From the NCBI GenBank assembly GCA_963772065.1, contig CAVYVZ010000010.1:868001-932000 (forward strand): a stretch of 64,000 nucleotides of DNA. Reading direction: 5' to 3'. Source of the DNA: CAVYVZ01 sp963772065. Lineage in GTDB: Bacteria > Acidobacteriota > Vicinamibacteria > Vicinamibacterales > UBA2999. This document shows positions 29,981 through 39,075 of this stretch, in pieces. Position 1 is the first letter of the stretch. Each line of letters begins with the position of its first letter. The translations under genes and the position numbers were made by a program. The notes below the pieces were generated by a model. It had not been told where the DNA came from. It did not search any database and saw only the letters and a list, made by a program, of their open reading frames with translations.

Positions 29981-30860
29981 ACAGCGCGTCGACGCCGAGC
30001 TCGTACAGAAAGTGCGCCATCTCGTCCTTCACGGACGCAAACGTCCCGGTGTTGCTCGAACGGAACGTGTACGGCGTCACGGTGAGCCCCAGATCGTGGG
30101 CCGTCTTCACCAGCGCCGGGTACTTCACGACAATGTTTTTCGCCGGACCGAGACCGGTGGCGCCGGCCGCCTTGGCAGCCGCGATGCGCTGACGGCTCCC
30201 CCAATCGTCACCATCGCGCGCGTAGATCAGGTACACGACGGGGACACCCAACTTCATCGACGAGAGCTCTCGCACGGTCGGTTCGCTGAAGGTCTGCAGG
30301 ATGATCGGCGTCCGGCGATCGGCCTGCGGACCGAGGAGGCCGTTCTTCGTCAGGATGTCGGCGACCATTCTGACGAAGTCCACCTTCCGCCCTCCGTAGA
30401 TCTCTGGCGCCTTGAGCTCCGGATACATCCCCGCCTTCCCCTTCACGAGGTCGATCGCCTCCTGGAACGTCGGGATCCGCTCACCGGCGAACTTCCGATC
30501 GAACCACGAGCCCGCGTCGAGCCGCTTGATCTCCTCGAGCGTGAAATCGTTGGCGAGCCAGCCCCGAACGGTCTTCCCCTCCCAGGTCACGATCGAGGAG
30601 CGGTCCGGAAACAACGCTTCGACGTCCGTCGTCCGCTCGAGCGTGGGATCGTGCAGGCAGATCAGCACGCCATCCTTCGTGACCGCGAGATCCTGCTCCA
30701 CGTAGTCGGCGCCCTGCTCGAGCGCGAGGCGGTAGCTCGCAATCGTGTGCTCGGGAGCGTAGGCCGACGCCCCTCGATGTGCCACGACCTGCTTGCGCGA
30801 GGCGGCATCAGGACTAGTCACGACGGGGAGCAGAAGCAGCAGCGGAAGGATGCGTCGCAT
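29946..30860 (-). CDS. Glycerophosphodiester phosphodiesterase
   Basis: 304 residues with signal peptide (LPLLLLLPVVTSPDAAS), so periplasmic. GDPD motifs: VAHRGASAYAPEHT, DYVEQDLAVTKDG with the Glu/Asp metal ligands, and CLHDPTLERTTD. It hydrolyses glycerophosphodiesters to glycerol-3-phosphate and an alcohol. TIM-barrel ending VDALFTDNPDQF is intact. Confidence 0.88.
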   Translation of the reverse strand: MRRILPLLLLLPVVTSPDAASRKQVVAHRGASAYAPEHTIASYRLALEQGADYVEQDLAVTKDGVLICLHDPTLERTTDVEALFPDRSSIVTWEGKTVRGWLANDFTLEEIKRLDAGSWFDRKFAGERIPTFQEAIDLVKGKAGMYPELKAPEIYGGRKVDFVRMVADILTKNGLLGPQADRRTPIILQTFSEPTVRELSSMKLGVPVVYLIYARDGDDWGSRQRIAAAKAAGATGLGPAKNIVVKYPALVKTAHDLGLTVTPYTFRSSNTGTFASVKDEMAHFLYELGVDALFTDNPDQFPRR

Positions 30861-30891
30861 GATTCGAGGATGCCCTCACGTCAGTGTTTCT

Positions 30892-32013
30892 CTAGTGGTG
30901 TTTCTGTGACGCCGACCAGGCCTCCGCGAACTCGATCCGCGAGGCCACCGGCGGATGCGTATAGAACAGCCACTGCACGAGCTGTGAAGGCCGCTCCTCC
31001 GCCAGGTTCTGCGCGCCGAGTCGTCGCATCGCCGAGGTGAACGCCGAGACGTTGCCCGTCATCTGCAGCGCGTACCGGTCGGCGCGCCGCTCGTGCGCGC
31101 GCGACAGCGCGTTGACCAGCGGCTTGAGCGCCATGGACACCGACCCGCCAGTCAGCACCAGCAGCGGGAGCGCCGCCGGGTCCCACTTGGCTGTGATGCC
31201 GAACCGGCCGACGAAGGCCGTCAAGACCAGATCGGCCAGAAAGAAGCCCAGGGCAAGCAGCCCCGTTTCGAGCGCGATGCCGCGCCAGATGTCCCCGTGC
31301 ACGTGATGCGCGAGCTCGTGCGCCAGAATGACCTCGATCTCGTCGTCCGAATGATCCGCGAGCAGCGTGTCCGACAGGATGATCCGCCGGGTACGACCGA
31401 TGCCTGTCAGCGCGGCGTTTGCCTTGCGCGTTCTGTCCCCGAGGCGCCACTCGAACACGCCGAGCACCTGCGCGCCGGCGCGGTTGGCGAGCGCCACCAG
31501 CCGGTCGCGCAGCGCCGGCTGGTCGAGCGGCTTGAACTCGTAGAAGAGCGGCAGCAGCACGATGGGCGCGAGCTGCGCCAGACCGACGAGGATCACGGCG
31601 AAGGCCATCGCGGCGGCAATCCACCAGCGTTCGGGACTCAGTCGCACGAGCCCACAGACAATGAGTGCACCGGCTGCGGCGAACACGTACCCGATGAGGC
31701 CGGCCGTCGCGTGGTCCCACCACCACCGCAGCGTCGTTTCGGTGCTCAGCCCGAACCGGCGCTCGAGCGTGACGCCGACATAGAACGCGAGCGGCAGCTG
31801 GACGGCCTCGACGATGAGCGCCACCAGGCCCACGTAGATGAGAACGGTGAAGAGGAAGGAGCCGCGAGCCGCCGAGGCCGCGACGTCGCGCAGGGCCGCC
31901 GAGGCGCCGGTTGCCAGAAGCACCGCGAGCAGCAGGAGGCCGCATGTCGCGCCCGAAATGGCGGCGCGGCGCTTCAGCCGGTGATAGCGGGTGGCCCTGT
32001 CCTCGTTCGCCAC
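30892..32013 (-). CDS. M48-family integral-membrane metalloprotease (Ste24/CAAX protease-like)
   Basis: 373 residues with about six membrane segments. The zinc motif is ILAHELAHHVHG, with the third ligand in SRAHERRADRYAL. The N-terminal membrane region (LPLAFYVGVTLERRFGLS) matches Ste24-like peptidases. It probably acts in membrane-protein quality control; prenyl-protein processing is not expected in bacteria. Confidence 0.85.
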   Translation of the reverse strand: MANEDRATRYHRLKRRAAISGATCGLLLLAVLLATGASAALRDVAASAARGSFLFTVLIYVGLVALIVEAVQLPLAFYVGVTLERRFGLSTETTLRWWWDHATAGLIGYVFAAAGALIVCGLVRLSPERWWIAAAMAFAVILVGLAQLAPIVLLPLFYEFKPLDQPALRDRLVALANRAGAQVLGVFEWRLGDRTRKANAALTGIGRTRRIILSDTLLADHSDDEIEVILAHELAHHVHGDIWRGIALETGLLALGFFLADLVLTAFVGRFGITAKWDPAALPLLVLTGGSVSMALKPLVNALSRAHERRADRYALQMTGNVSAFTSAMRRLGAQNLAEERPSQLVQWLFYTHPPVASRIEFAEAWSASQKHH

Positions 32014-32054
32014 CCAACCAGTTTAGTCCGGAGTTCCGCGATTGCGTCCGGCCT

Positions 32055-32118
32055 CACACGGAGTTCAAGGAGATCGGGGAGTTTGATTTTTCTCCCTGAT
32101 CTCCCTGACCTCCTTGTG
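32055..32118. repeat. GGAGATC-family long hairpin, copy 1
   Basis: Arms 32055-32081 and 32092-32118 are 27 bases each with four mismatches and a 10-base loop. Built from GGAGNTC-like units. It begins 5 bases after the stop of the DUF4097 gene (read on the minus strand). A second copy lies at 46967-47029. Confidence 0.8.
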
Positions 32119-32123
32119 CCTCT

Positions 32124-32948
32124 TCAATCCGTGCCGCCACTCGCAGTGATGTGAACGCCGCCGTTGGTCGTCTCGAGCGCTACCCGGGGCCCGCCACCGT
32201 TCAGCGTGCCGCGGAAGTGCCGGCGTGACTTCTCGGTCTCTTGGAACGAACCCCAGCCGCCTTCGTCGATACCGATTCCGCCGTTGACGCAGCGCGCCTC
32301 GACGTTTGCCTTCGCGTTCGGCGGAAGTCGCAGCCGGATGCCACCATTTGTCGTCTCGAGGTCGATGTCGCCGGTCACGGCCGCCATCTCGATCTCGACG
32401 CCGCCGTTCGTGGTGTCGGCTTTTACCGTGCCCCTGAGGCCTTTTCCGCGGACGCCGCCGTTGGTCGTCGATGCGGCCATCTCGCCGTCGAGGTTCTCCA
32501 GTCTGACGCCGCCATTCACCGTTTCAAAGTTGACGGCAACGCCTTTCGGGACCTTCACCCAGTATCTGACCTCGTGGCCCGAGCGGCCCCACGACATCTT
32601 GGGCACCTTGGTCTCGACGCGGACCTTGTCGGTCGCTGTGGTCTCGACGATCTCAATCTTCTTCAGGATCTCCTGCGCGTCCTCGTCGGTCCGTGCCTTC
32701 GCGATGCGCTCGGCCCGCACGACAACCTGCGGACCATCGCCTGGAGCCGCGGTGATCGTTCCGTTGACGTTGACGACCTCGAGGCGCCCGCCGGGGGCGA
32801 TGGTATACGTGCGCGTCCACTCGTTCTGGGCCTTCCCGGACACGACGTCCATGGAAAATCCGTGCTCGCCGACGCTGACGTCGCAGCCGGCGACGAGCAG
32901 CGAGGTGGCAAGAACGGCTGGAAGCAGGCGGAATTTCAGGCGAGTCAT
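32124..32948 (-). CDS. DUF4097-family lipoprotein (beta-strand repeat adhesin-like)
   Basis: 274 residues from ATG 32948, preceded by AGGAGGA with a 9-base gap; an upstream in-frame start at 32969 would place the SD inside the coding region. Lipobox LLVAGC at the end of the signal peptide. The body is a beta-solenoid with repeated TTNGGV/ETTNGGI units (TTNGGVRGKGL, TTNGGVEIEMA, TTNGGIRLRLP, TTNGGVHITAS). Function unknown; surface-anchored. Confidence 0.85.
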   Translation of the reverse strand: MTRLKFRLLPAVLATSLLVAGCDVSVGEHGFSMDVVSGKAQNEWTRTYTIAPGGRLEVVNVNGTITAAPGDGPQVVVRAERIAKARTDEDAQEILKKIEIVETTATDKVRVETKVPKMSWGRSGHEVRYWVKVPKGVAVNFETVNGGVRLENLDGEMAASTTNGGVRGKGLRGTVKADTTNGGVEIEMAAVTGDIDLETTNGGIRLRLPPNAKANVEARCVNGGIGIDEGGWGSFQETEKSRRHFRGTLNGGGPRVALETTNGGVHITASGGTD

Positions 32949-32993
32949 TTGGACGCGTCCTCCTGACACATAGTTTACGGAGGACGCGCCTGG

Positions 32994-35900
32994 TCAGTTC
33001 AACTGGACGGATATCAGCTTGGAAACCCCCGGCTCTTCCATGGTGACCCCGTATAGCCGGTCGGCGATCTCCATGGTCCGGCGATTATGGGTAATCAGAA
33101 TGAACTGGGTACGGTCGAGCATGCCCTGCAGCATCTCGACGAACCGCGCGACGTTCGCATCGTCGAGCGGCGCGTCGATCTCGTCGAGCAGGCAGAAGGG
33201 GCTCGGCTTGTACTTGAAGATGGCGAACATCAGCGCGATGGCCGTGAGCGCCTTTTCACCGCCCGAGAGGAGCTGCACGCTCTGCAGCCGCTTGCCGGGC
33301 GGCGAGGCGACGATGTCGATGCCGCTCTCGAGCGGATCGTTCTCGTCGAGGAGCGTCAGGCCCGCGTGGCCGCCGCCGAACAGCGTGGCGAACATCTGCT
33401 GAAAGTTCTGCTGAATCGCGACGAAGGCGTCGCGGAACCGGACCTTGGTGGTTTCGTCGATGCGCGTGATCGCCTCGACCGTCTTCGCGATCGAGTCGAC
33501 GAGATCGTTGCGCTGGGTCGTCAGGAATGAGTGGCGCGTCTCGAGCTCGTCGAACTCTTCGATGGCCATCATGTTCACCGGCCCGAGACGATCGATCTTG
33601 TTCTTGAGCGCGAGGATCGCCTCTTCGGCGGTCATCGATGCGGGCGGCTGCTCGACGGGACGGGCGGCTTCCACGTCGTCCACATCCGGATCGGGCTCAT
33701 CCGCCGCGATTGCCACGACGTCGGGGGACGTCTCGCCCGCCGCTTCCATCCGCTCCACGTCGGCGACCACGTCGTCGAGCGTGCACTGAACCGCGTCCGC
33801 ACAGGTCTGCGCGAGATGCGCCAGGTCGCTCTCCGCCGTGGCGCGGGCCACTTCCAGCTCGGTGGACTGCTTGCGGATGTCCTCCAGGACCCACCGCGCC
33901 TCGCGGATGACGAAGTCCTGAGCGTCCACCTTCTCGCGCAGCGCCGCAGCGACTTCATCGGCGCCACGGAGGTTCTCCCGAAGCGTCTCGAGCGACCGGA
34001 TGTCCGCATCGAGCGTCCGCTCGCCGTCGGCAACCGCCTGCAGCAGGCTCTCGCGGCGGGCACGCGTGGCTTCGAGCTCGCTCCTCCGCGCGACGATGCG
34101 CTCCTCCAGCTCGCGGCGCGCGTCATCGAGGCGCATCACGTCGGCTCCCAGCGCCGACGCGCGCTCGAGGAGCCCGGCGTGTTCGGCCCGCGCCGCGGCG
34201 GCGCGTCCACTCAATTCATCGACCGCCTCGCGCGCCTCGATCAGACGGCGCTGCGCGGCCGCGAGATCGTCGTCGGCGATTCGCTGCTCGCCCTGCAGCC
34301 GGTCGAGCGCCTCGTGCGCCTCGGTGTACCGCGCGTCCAGCGCGTCGCGCTCCTGCTCGGCCTGCGCGCGCTCGAGCGCGATCGCCTCCGCCTTTCGCGC
34401 CAGGCGTGCGCGGTCCTCAGTCGTGCGGCCGAGTTGCCCGTCGAGGCCGACGACCGCGATCTCCTGCCGATGCTGTTCGCCCACCAGCGCCGCGATCGCG
34501 CTCGACGCCTGCGCGATCGACAGTTCGAGGGCCGCCGTTTCCTCGGCGAGCCGCGTCAGCGCCGCGCGTTCCACCGTAATCCGCTCGCGCAGCTCCTTGA
34601 TCTCGCGCTTGGTCTGGAGAATTCCCCGAGCTTCGGCCTTTGCGCCGCCGGACACGAGGTGCGGCCCGCGGAACACGTCGCCCTCGATCGTCGCGACCGG
34701 CACGGCGGTCTGCCGCGCCATGGCTGCTGCCTGCTCGAAGGTGTCGGCAATGTACGCCTCGGGCAGCACCTTCTGAATCGTCACGACGTGCGGACCGCTG
34801 ATGCGAAGCACGTCGTCCACCGGTACGACTCCGGGCATCCGCATCGTCTCGCGCGCGTGATAGCCGTTGGAACCGGGGTCGACGACGACGAAGCCACAGC
34901 GGCCCGCGTCGTGGTCGCGCACGAGCTGCAGGCCCGCGGCCGCCTGTTCGTGCCGTTCGACGATGATGTGTTGCAGCAGGTCGCCGAGGCACGCTTCGAC
35001 CGCGCGCTCGTAGCGGCGGTCCACGTCGAGATAGTCCGCGACGGCGCCCTGCTGCCCGACGTGGCCGTTCGCCTGCACGAGCACCATCCGGGCGGCGTCG
35101 CCGAACCCGGCACGGCTCGCTTCGAGCTCCTCGAGCGAGCCCAGCCTGGCCTGCATTCCCGCGAGCTCCTGCTCGTTCGCCCGCACGCTCCTCACGCGCT
35201 GCTCGTGCTCGCCTCGCGCCGCCGACAGCGCCGACTCCCGCGCCGCGCGCTCCACGCGCAGCGCGTCGAGCGCCTCGTGCGCGCGAGCCAGCGCGTCCGC
35301 TGCAGCCTGACCGTCGGTGTCGACCTTTTCGGTTTCGCGCCGGTGATCCTCGGTCTCGACGTCGAGCTTCGCCAGCATCTCGATCACGCGCTCCTTCTGC
35401 GCGCTGGCGTGCTCCATCGCATGGCGGAGCGCGGTCGCGGAGTTGATCGCCGCAAATACCTGTCCGCGGGCAGCCTCGACGTCCGATTCGAGACCCTCGA
35501 TTTGGCGCTGCGCCGCTGCGTGCGCCTCACTGGCCTCGGTGAGGATGGCGGCGGCGGCGGCGCGGGCGCGTTCGGCGTCGGCGAGCGCCTCGCGGCGCGA
35601 CTCGAGCTCGAGGCGACCCGGCTCGCGCCTCGCGTCGAGATCGCGTACTTCATGTTCGATCTCCGCGCCTCGCGTCGCCAGGGACTCGGACTGATGGCGA
35701 TTGAGCTCGATCTGCTGCTGACGGCGATGGATGTCGAGCTCACGCGCGTGCGCGTCTTCGCGCACCGCAGCCGCGCGGCTGTCGGCTTCGGCCTGCTCGA
35801 TCTTGATGCGGCTCAGGTCCGCCTCGACTTCGGCGAGACGTGACGCAGCGGCGGCTTCCCGCTCGCGCGCCTCCGCGAGCCGCGCGCGGGCCGCCTCGAT

Positions 35901-36710
35901 GCTGTGCGCCAGCTCGCGGTATCTTCGAGCGAAGAGTACTTTCTCCCACCGGCGCAGCTCGTCGCGAAGCTTTCGGTACCGCCGCGCCTTGGCCGCCTGC
36001 CGCTTCAGCGAGCCGCGCTGCTTCTCGACCTCGAATACGATGTCGTCGATACGCGTGAGGTTCTGCTGCGCCGCCTCGAGCTTCAGCTCCGCCGCGCGCC
36101 GGCGCGCCTTGTATCGTGTGATCCCGGCCGCTTCTTCGATGAGCTGCCGCCGATCGGCAGGGCGCGAGCTGAGGATCATCCCGATCTTCCCCTGCTCGAT
36201 GATGGCGTAAGCCTTCGCGCCCAGCCCCGTGTCCATCAACAGCTCGTGCACGTCCCGCAGACGGCAGACCTCGCCGTCAATCAGATACTCGCTTTCGCCC
36301 GATCGGTAGAGCCGCCGCGTGACCTCGACGTCACGGGAGAACGCCTCGGCGAGTTCCGCGACATCCGCGCCCTCGCCGAGCGAAGTCGAGGCATGGCCGT
36401 GTCCGTTGCCATTGCCGTTTCCATTGCCGTTTCCATTCGGAGGAGCCGGCAGACCGGACAGCCGCAGCTTCACTTCAGCGGCGCCACCGGGCTTGCGGGC
36501 GTCGCTGCCGTTGAAGATCACGTCCTCCATCCTGTCGCCGCGGAGGCTCTTGGCACTTTGCTCGCCGAGCACCCACGTGATCGCGTCGGCCACGTTGCTC
36601 TTTCCGCAGCCGTTCGGCCCGACAATGGCGGTCACGCCCTCGTCGAAGGCGAGCTCGGACCGCTCGGAGAACGACTTGAACCCAGAGATTTCCAGACGCT
36701 CGAGGCGCAT
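32994..36710 (-). CDS. smc: Chromosome segregation protein SMC
   Basis: 1238 residues from ATG 36710 (MRLERLEISGFKSFSERSEL); the longer version to 36785 adds a non-conserved leader. Walker A GPNGCGKSN, signature LLSGGEKALTAIAL and Walker B FCLLDEIDAPLDDANV are intact, with long coiled coils and a hinge (VADYLDVDRRYERAVEACLG) between. SMC compacts and helps segregate the chromosome with ScpA/ScpB, which are not in the window. A low-complexity (NG)n/GHGH insertion sits at about residues 92-106 in the head domain. Confidence 0.96.
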   Translation of the reverse strand: MRLERLEISGFKSFSERSELAFDEGVTAIVGPNGCGKSNVADAITWVLGEQSAKSLRGDRMEDVIFNGSDARKPGGAAEVKLRLSGLPAPPNGNGNGNGNGNGHGHASTSLGEGADVAELAEAFSRDVEVTRRLYRSGESEYLIDGEVCRLRDVHELLMDTGLGAKAYAIIEQGKIGMILSSRPADRRQLIEEAAGITRYKARRRAAELKLEAAQQNLTRIDDIVFEVEKQRGSLKRQAAKARRYRKLRDELRRWEKVLFARRYRELAHSIEAARARLAEAREREAAAASRLAEVEADLSRIKIEQAEADSRAAAVREDAHARELDIHRRQQQIELNRHQSESLATRGAEIEHEVRDLDARREPGRLELESRREALADAERARAAAAAILTEASEAHAAAQRQIEGLESDVEAARGQVFAAINSATALRHAMEHASAQKERVIEMLAKLDVETEDHRRETEKVDTDGQAAADALARAHEALDALRVERAARESALSAARGEHEQRVRSVRANEQELAGMQARLGSLEELEASRAGFGDAARMVLVQANGHVGQQGAVADYLDVDRRYERAVEACLGDLLQHIIVERHEQAAAGLQLVRDHDAGRCGFVVVDPGSNGYHARETMRMPGVVPVDDVLRISGPHVVTIQKVLPEAYIADTFEQAAAMARQTAVPVATIEGDVFRGPHLVSGGAKAEARGILQTKREIKELRERITVERAALTRLAEETAALELSIAQASSAIAALVGEQHRQEIAVVGLDGQLGRTTEDRARLARKAEAIALERAQAEQERDALDARYTEAHEALDRLQGEQRIADDDLAAAQRRLIEAREAVDELSGRAAAARAEHAGLLERASALGADVMRLDDARRELEERIVARRSELEATRARRESLLQAVADGERTLDADIRSLETLRENLRGADEVAAALREKVDAQDFVIREARWVLEDIRKQSTELEVARATAESDLAHLAQTCADAVQCTLDDVVADVERMEAAGETSPDVVAIAADEPDPDVDDVEAARPVEQPPASMTAEEAILALKNKIDRLGPVNMMAIEEFDELETRHSFLTTQRNDLVDSIAKTVEAITRIDETTKVRFRDAFVAIQQNFQQMFATLFGGGHAGLTLLDENDPLESGIDIVASPPGKRLQSVQLLSGGEKALTAIALMFAIFKYKPSPFCLLDEIDAPLDDANVARFVEMLQGMLDRTQFILITHNRRTMEIADRLYGVTMEEPGVSKLISVQLN

Positions 36711-36871
36711 TGCTTCCCCGCAGGCAAAACAGGTTGAAATGGTTGAGGACGGCTCGTCAGCTACGAACGGCCGCCAGTCTAACAAGGCCTAGCCATAGTG
36801 GCAAGGCCATTACGACACCACAATATTTTGGGCTGGGCACCCAAAGGGAGGGATGGTGTCGGCCAATTATA

Positions 36872-36980
36872 GTTCGTCGGTTCGTTGGTTCGTCGGTTCT
36901 TCGGTTCGTTGGTTCTTCGGTTCGTTGGTTCTTCGGTTCGTGGGAACCTGCGAACCCACGAACCTGGGAACTGACGAACG
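36872..36980. repeat. GGTTCGTT-family repeat after the S41 protease
   Basis: Contains three consecutive 16-base units GGTTCTTCGGTTCGTT/G preceded by related GTTCGTCGG units, then an inverted part (CGAACCCACGAACCTGGGAA, CTGACGAAC). On the minus strand it begins 5-6 bases after the protease stop. The region 36711-36985 holds no gene otherwise. Confidence 0.75.
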
Positions 36981-36985
36981 CGAAG

Positions 36986-38611
36986 TTAGTTTCCTGTCTT
37001 CGTGAGCCGCGTCTTCGTCAGCTGGGTGAGCCGCTCGGCCTCCGGGAAGAGCCCCAGCGCATACTGCAGCTGCGGGTCCACCTTCGCGAGGTTCTTGCGC
37101 GCATCCGCCACGCTGAAGAGGTCGACGTCGATCTCGTAGCGAATCATCGCGCGCAGGAACTCCTTGTCCTTTTCCCACGCCGCCTCGTCGATCTTCACCT
37201 TCTGCTGACGCAGATGATCCTTGAACTCGCCGAGCATCGCATCGTCGACGACGAAGTCGGGGGCGAGCGCCCGCGCCGAGGCCTTGGCGTTCGACGTGAT
37301 GCGGGTGTCGCCGCGCCGCGAGAACCGCTGCGCGAAGCTGTCAGGCAGCTGGCGGTTGAAGACCATACGCCCGAATCGGGTCGGGTTGAACCCTTCGGTC
37401 GGACCGTCGAAGCGGCTGTCTGGCTCCACCCCGCCGCCGCTGTACACCTTGCGTCCCGCGTCGGTGAACTTCAGGTCGTCGGCTTTGTGATCCTTGTTCG
37501 GATTCTGGTCGCGATAGGTGTACGTCAGGTATTCGTCGAAGCTGCCGTCCCACGGACGCTGAATGAGCCGGCCGCTGGGCGTGTAGTACCGCGCGGTCGT
37601 CACTGCGACGCCGGCGCCCTGGCTCACGCGATACACGGACTGGACGAGCGCCTTGCCGAACGTGGTTTCGCCGACCACGAGCGCGCGATCGTGATCCTGC
37701 AGCGCCCCAGCCACGATCTCCGAGGCGCTCGCACTGTTGCGATTGACGACCGTAACCACCGGGATGCTCAGGTAGTCGCTCTGCTCGGTCGCGTGATAGT
37801 TCTGGTCGGAATTCGACGCCCGGCCGCGGGTATACACGATCAGATCGCCTTTGGGCAGAAAGCGATTCGATACCTTGATGGCCTGGTCGAGCGGGCCGCC
37901 AGGGTTGTTCCGAAGATCGAGCACGAGCCGGCGCATTCCCTTTGCCGAGAGATCCTTCAGGGCGCGACCGAGTTCCTCGTTGGTGTTCTCCGCGAAGTCC
38001 TGGAGGCGAACGTAGCCCGTCTGACTGTCGACCATGAAGTACGCGGTGATCGTTGGAATGTGAATCTCGTCGCGCATCACCGACAGCGGGATGAGGTCGT
38101 CGTAGCCGCTGCGTTTCAGCGAAATCTCGACGAACGTTCCCTTGGGGCCGCGCAGCTTGCGGACGGCCTGATCGCTCGTCCACCCCTTGGTGTCCTCGCC
38201 GGCGATCTTCGCGATGATGTCACCGCGGCGCAGACCCTTCTGGTAGGCGGGCGAACCCTCGAACAGCGAGAGCACGGTGATGTCGCCCCCGATCACGACG
38301 ATCGTGATTCCGAGTCCGTAATACCGCCCTTCCTGCCGTTCGCGCATCTGGGCGTACGTGCGAGGATCCATGAAGCTCGAGTGCGGATCGAGCGTCTGCA
38401 GCATGCCGGAGATCGCGCTGTACACCAGGCGGTCCGACTCCACGTCCCCAACGTAGTTCGCCTCGACCGCCTTGAGCGCCGCGGTGAATACCTTGTATTG
38501 GTCGGGAAGCTGATCCTGCGTGGCGAGGGCGCTGCGGCCGAAGAAGCCGCCAACCAGAGCGCAGAAAACAATGGCAAATACGGCTGCGGAGAACGACCGG
38601 TAGCTGCGCAT
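36986..38611 (-). CDS. S41-family C-terminal processing peptidase (CtpA/Prc-like)
   Basis: 541 residues. N-terminal signal peptide or anchor, then a PDZ domain (LGITIVVIGGDITVLSLFEG, KGLRRGDIIAKIAGED) and the S41 catalytic core with probable nucleophile Ser295 (RNSASASEIVAGAL) and general base Lys320 (GETTFGKALVQ). The protease trims or degrades periplasmic proteins at their C-termini. TGTTACAGT, an extended -10-like sequence, lies 5 bases upstream of the ATG on this strand. Confidence 0.9.
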   Translation of the reverse strand: MRSYRSFSAAVFAIVFCALVGGFFGRSALATQDQLPDQYKVFTAALKAVEANYVGDVESDRLVYSAISGMLQTLDPHSSFMDPRTYAQMRERQEGRYYGLGITIVVIGGDITVLSLFEGSPAYQKGLRRGDIIAKIAGEDTKGWTSDQAVRKLRGPKGTFVEISLKRSGYDDLIPLSVMRDEIHIPTITAYFMVDSQTGYVRLQDFAENTNEELGRALKDLSAKGMRRLVLDLRNNPGGPLDQAIKVSNRFLPKGDLIVYTRGRASNSDQNYHATEQSDYLSIPVVTVVNRNSASASEIVAGALQDHDRALVVGETTFGKALVQSVYRVSQGAGVAVTTARYYTPSGRLIQRPWDGSFDEYLTYTYRDQNPNKDHKADDLKFTDAGRKVYSGGGVEPDSRFDGPTEGFNPTRFGRMVFNRQLPDSFAQRFSRRGDTRITSNAKASARALAPDFVVDDAMLGEFKDHLRQQKVKIDEAAWEKDKEFLRAMIRYEIDVDLFSVADARKNLAKVDPQLQYALGLFPEAERLTQLTKTRLTKTGN

Positions 38612-38653
38612 AATTGACTGTAACAGGAAACAGCCCTACCGGCCACCCTTTCC

Positions 38654-38682
38654 TTGACCGGCCCCGAAGGGCTTTCTATAAT
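38654..38682 (+). promoter_or_regulatory. Strong sigma-70 promoter for tatA-tatC
   Basis: TTGACC at 38654-38659, a 17-base spacer and consensus TATAAT at 38677-38682. Predicted start near 38689, giving a leader of about 65 bases to the tatA ATG at 38756. This is the best sigma-70 match noticed in the window. Confidence 0.7.
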
Positions 38683-38755
38683 CAATTGAATCACTTAGCA
38701 GCGATTCACCTCTTCAGACGTCAACGCTGGCGCCACGGCCGGCTGGAGCACTGAA

Positions 38756-39067
38756 ATGTTTGGTTCGATCGGCATGCCGGAGTTGATCATCATCCTGGTG
38801 ATCGCGCTGATCATCTTCGGCCCACGGAAGCTGCCTGAGCTCGGCCGCTCCCTCGGTAAGAGTATCGGCGAGTTCAAGAAAGCCTCCAATGAGCTGCGCT
38901 CGACGCTCGAGGAGGAGATCCGCATCGAGGAGCAGCGCGAGCAGCGTCCACCGCAGCCGGCCCCCACGCCGGCCGCATCGTCCGACGCCGCGCCTCGCGA
39001 GAGCGAGAACGAGAGCGAAACCGTCAGCCGCAACACCGGCACCGGAGCCACCGGCACCGGAGCCTAA
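38756..39067 (+). CDS. tatA: Twin-arginine translocase subunit TatA/TatE
   Basis: 103 residues: one N-terminal membrane helix (MPELIIILVIALIIFGPRKL), the FGPRKLPELGRSLGK hinge and amphipathic helix, then a polar tail. TatA forms the pore of the Tat system for folded proteins. TatB is not separately encoded here, so this may be a bifunctional TatA. tatC follows after 8 bases. Confidence 0.92.
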   Translation: MFGSIGMPELIIILVIALIIFGPRKLPELGRSLGKSIGEFKKASNELRSTLEEEIRIEEQREQRPPQPAPTPAASSDAAPRESENESETVSRNTGTGATGTGA

Positions 39068-39075
39068 ACGGCCCG

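Noticed and set aside
33531..35843. 770-residue plus-strand reading frame opposite smc
   Set aside because: Antisense shadow of the SMC coiled coils with no recognisable domain.
36872..36980. Interpretation of the 16-base tandem repeat as a replication-origin iteron cluster
   Set aside because: No DnaA boxes, no replication gene nearby, and the same placement after stops is seen for other repeat families.
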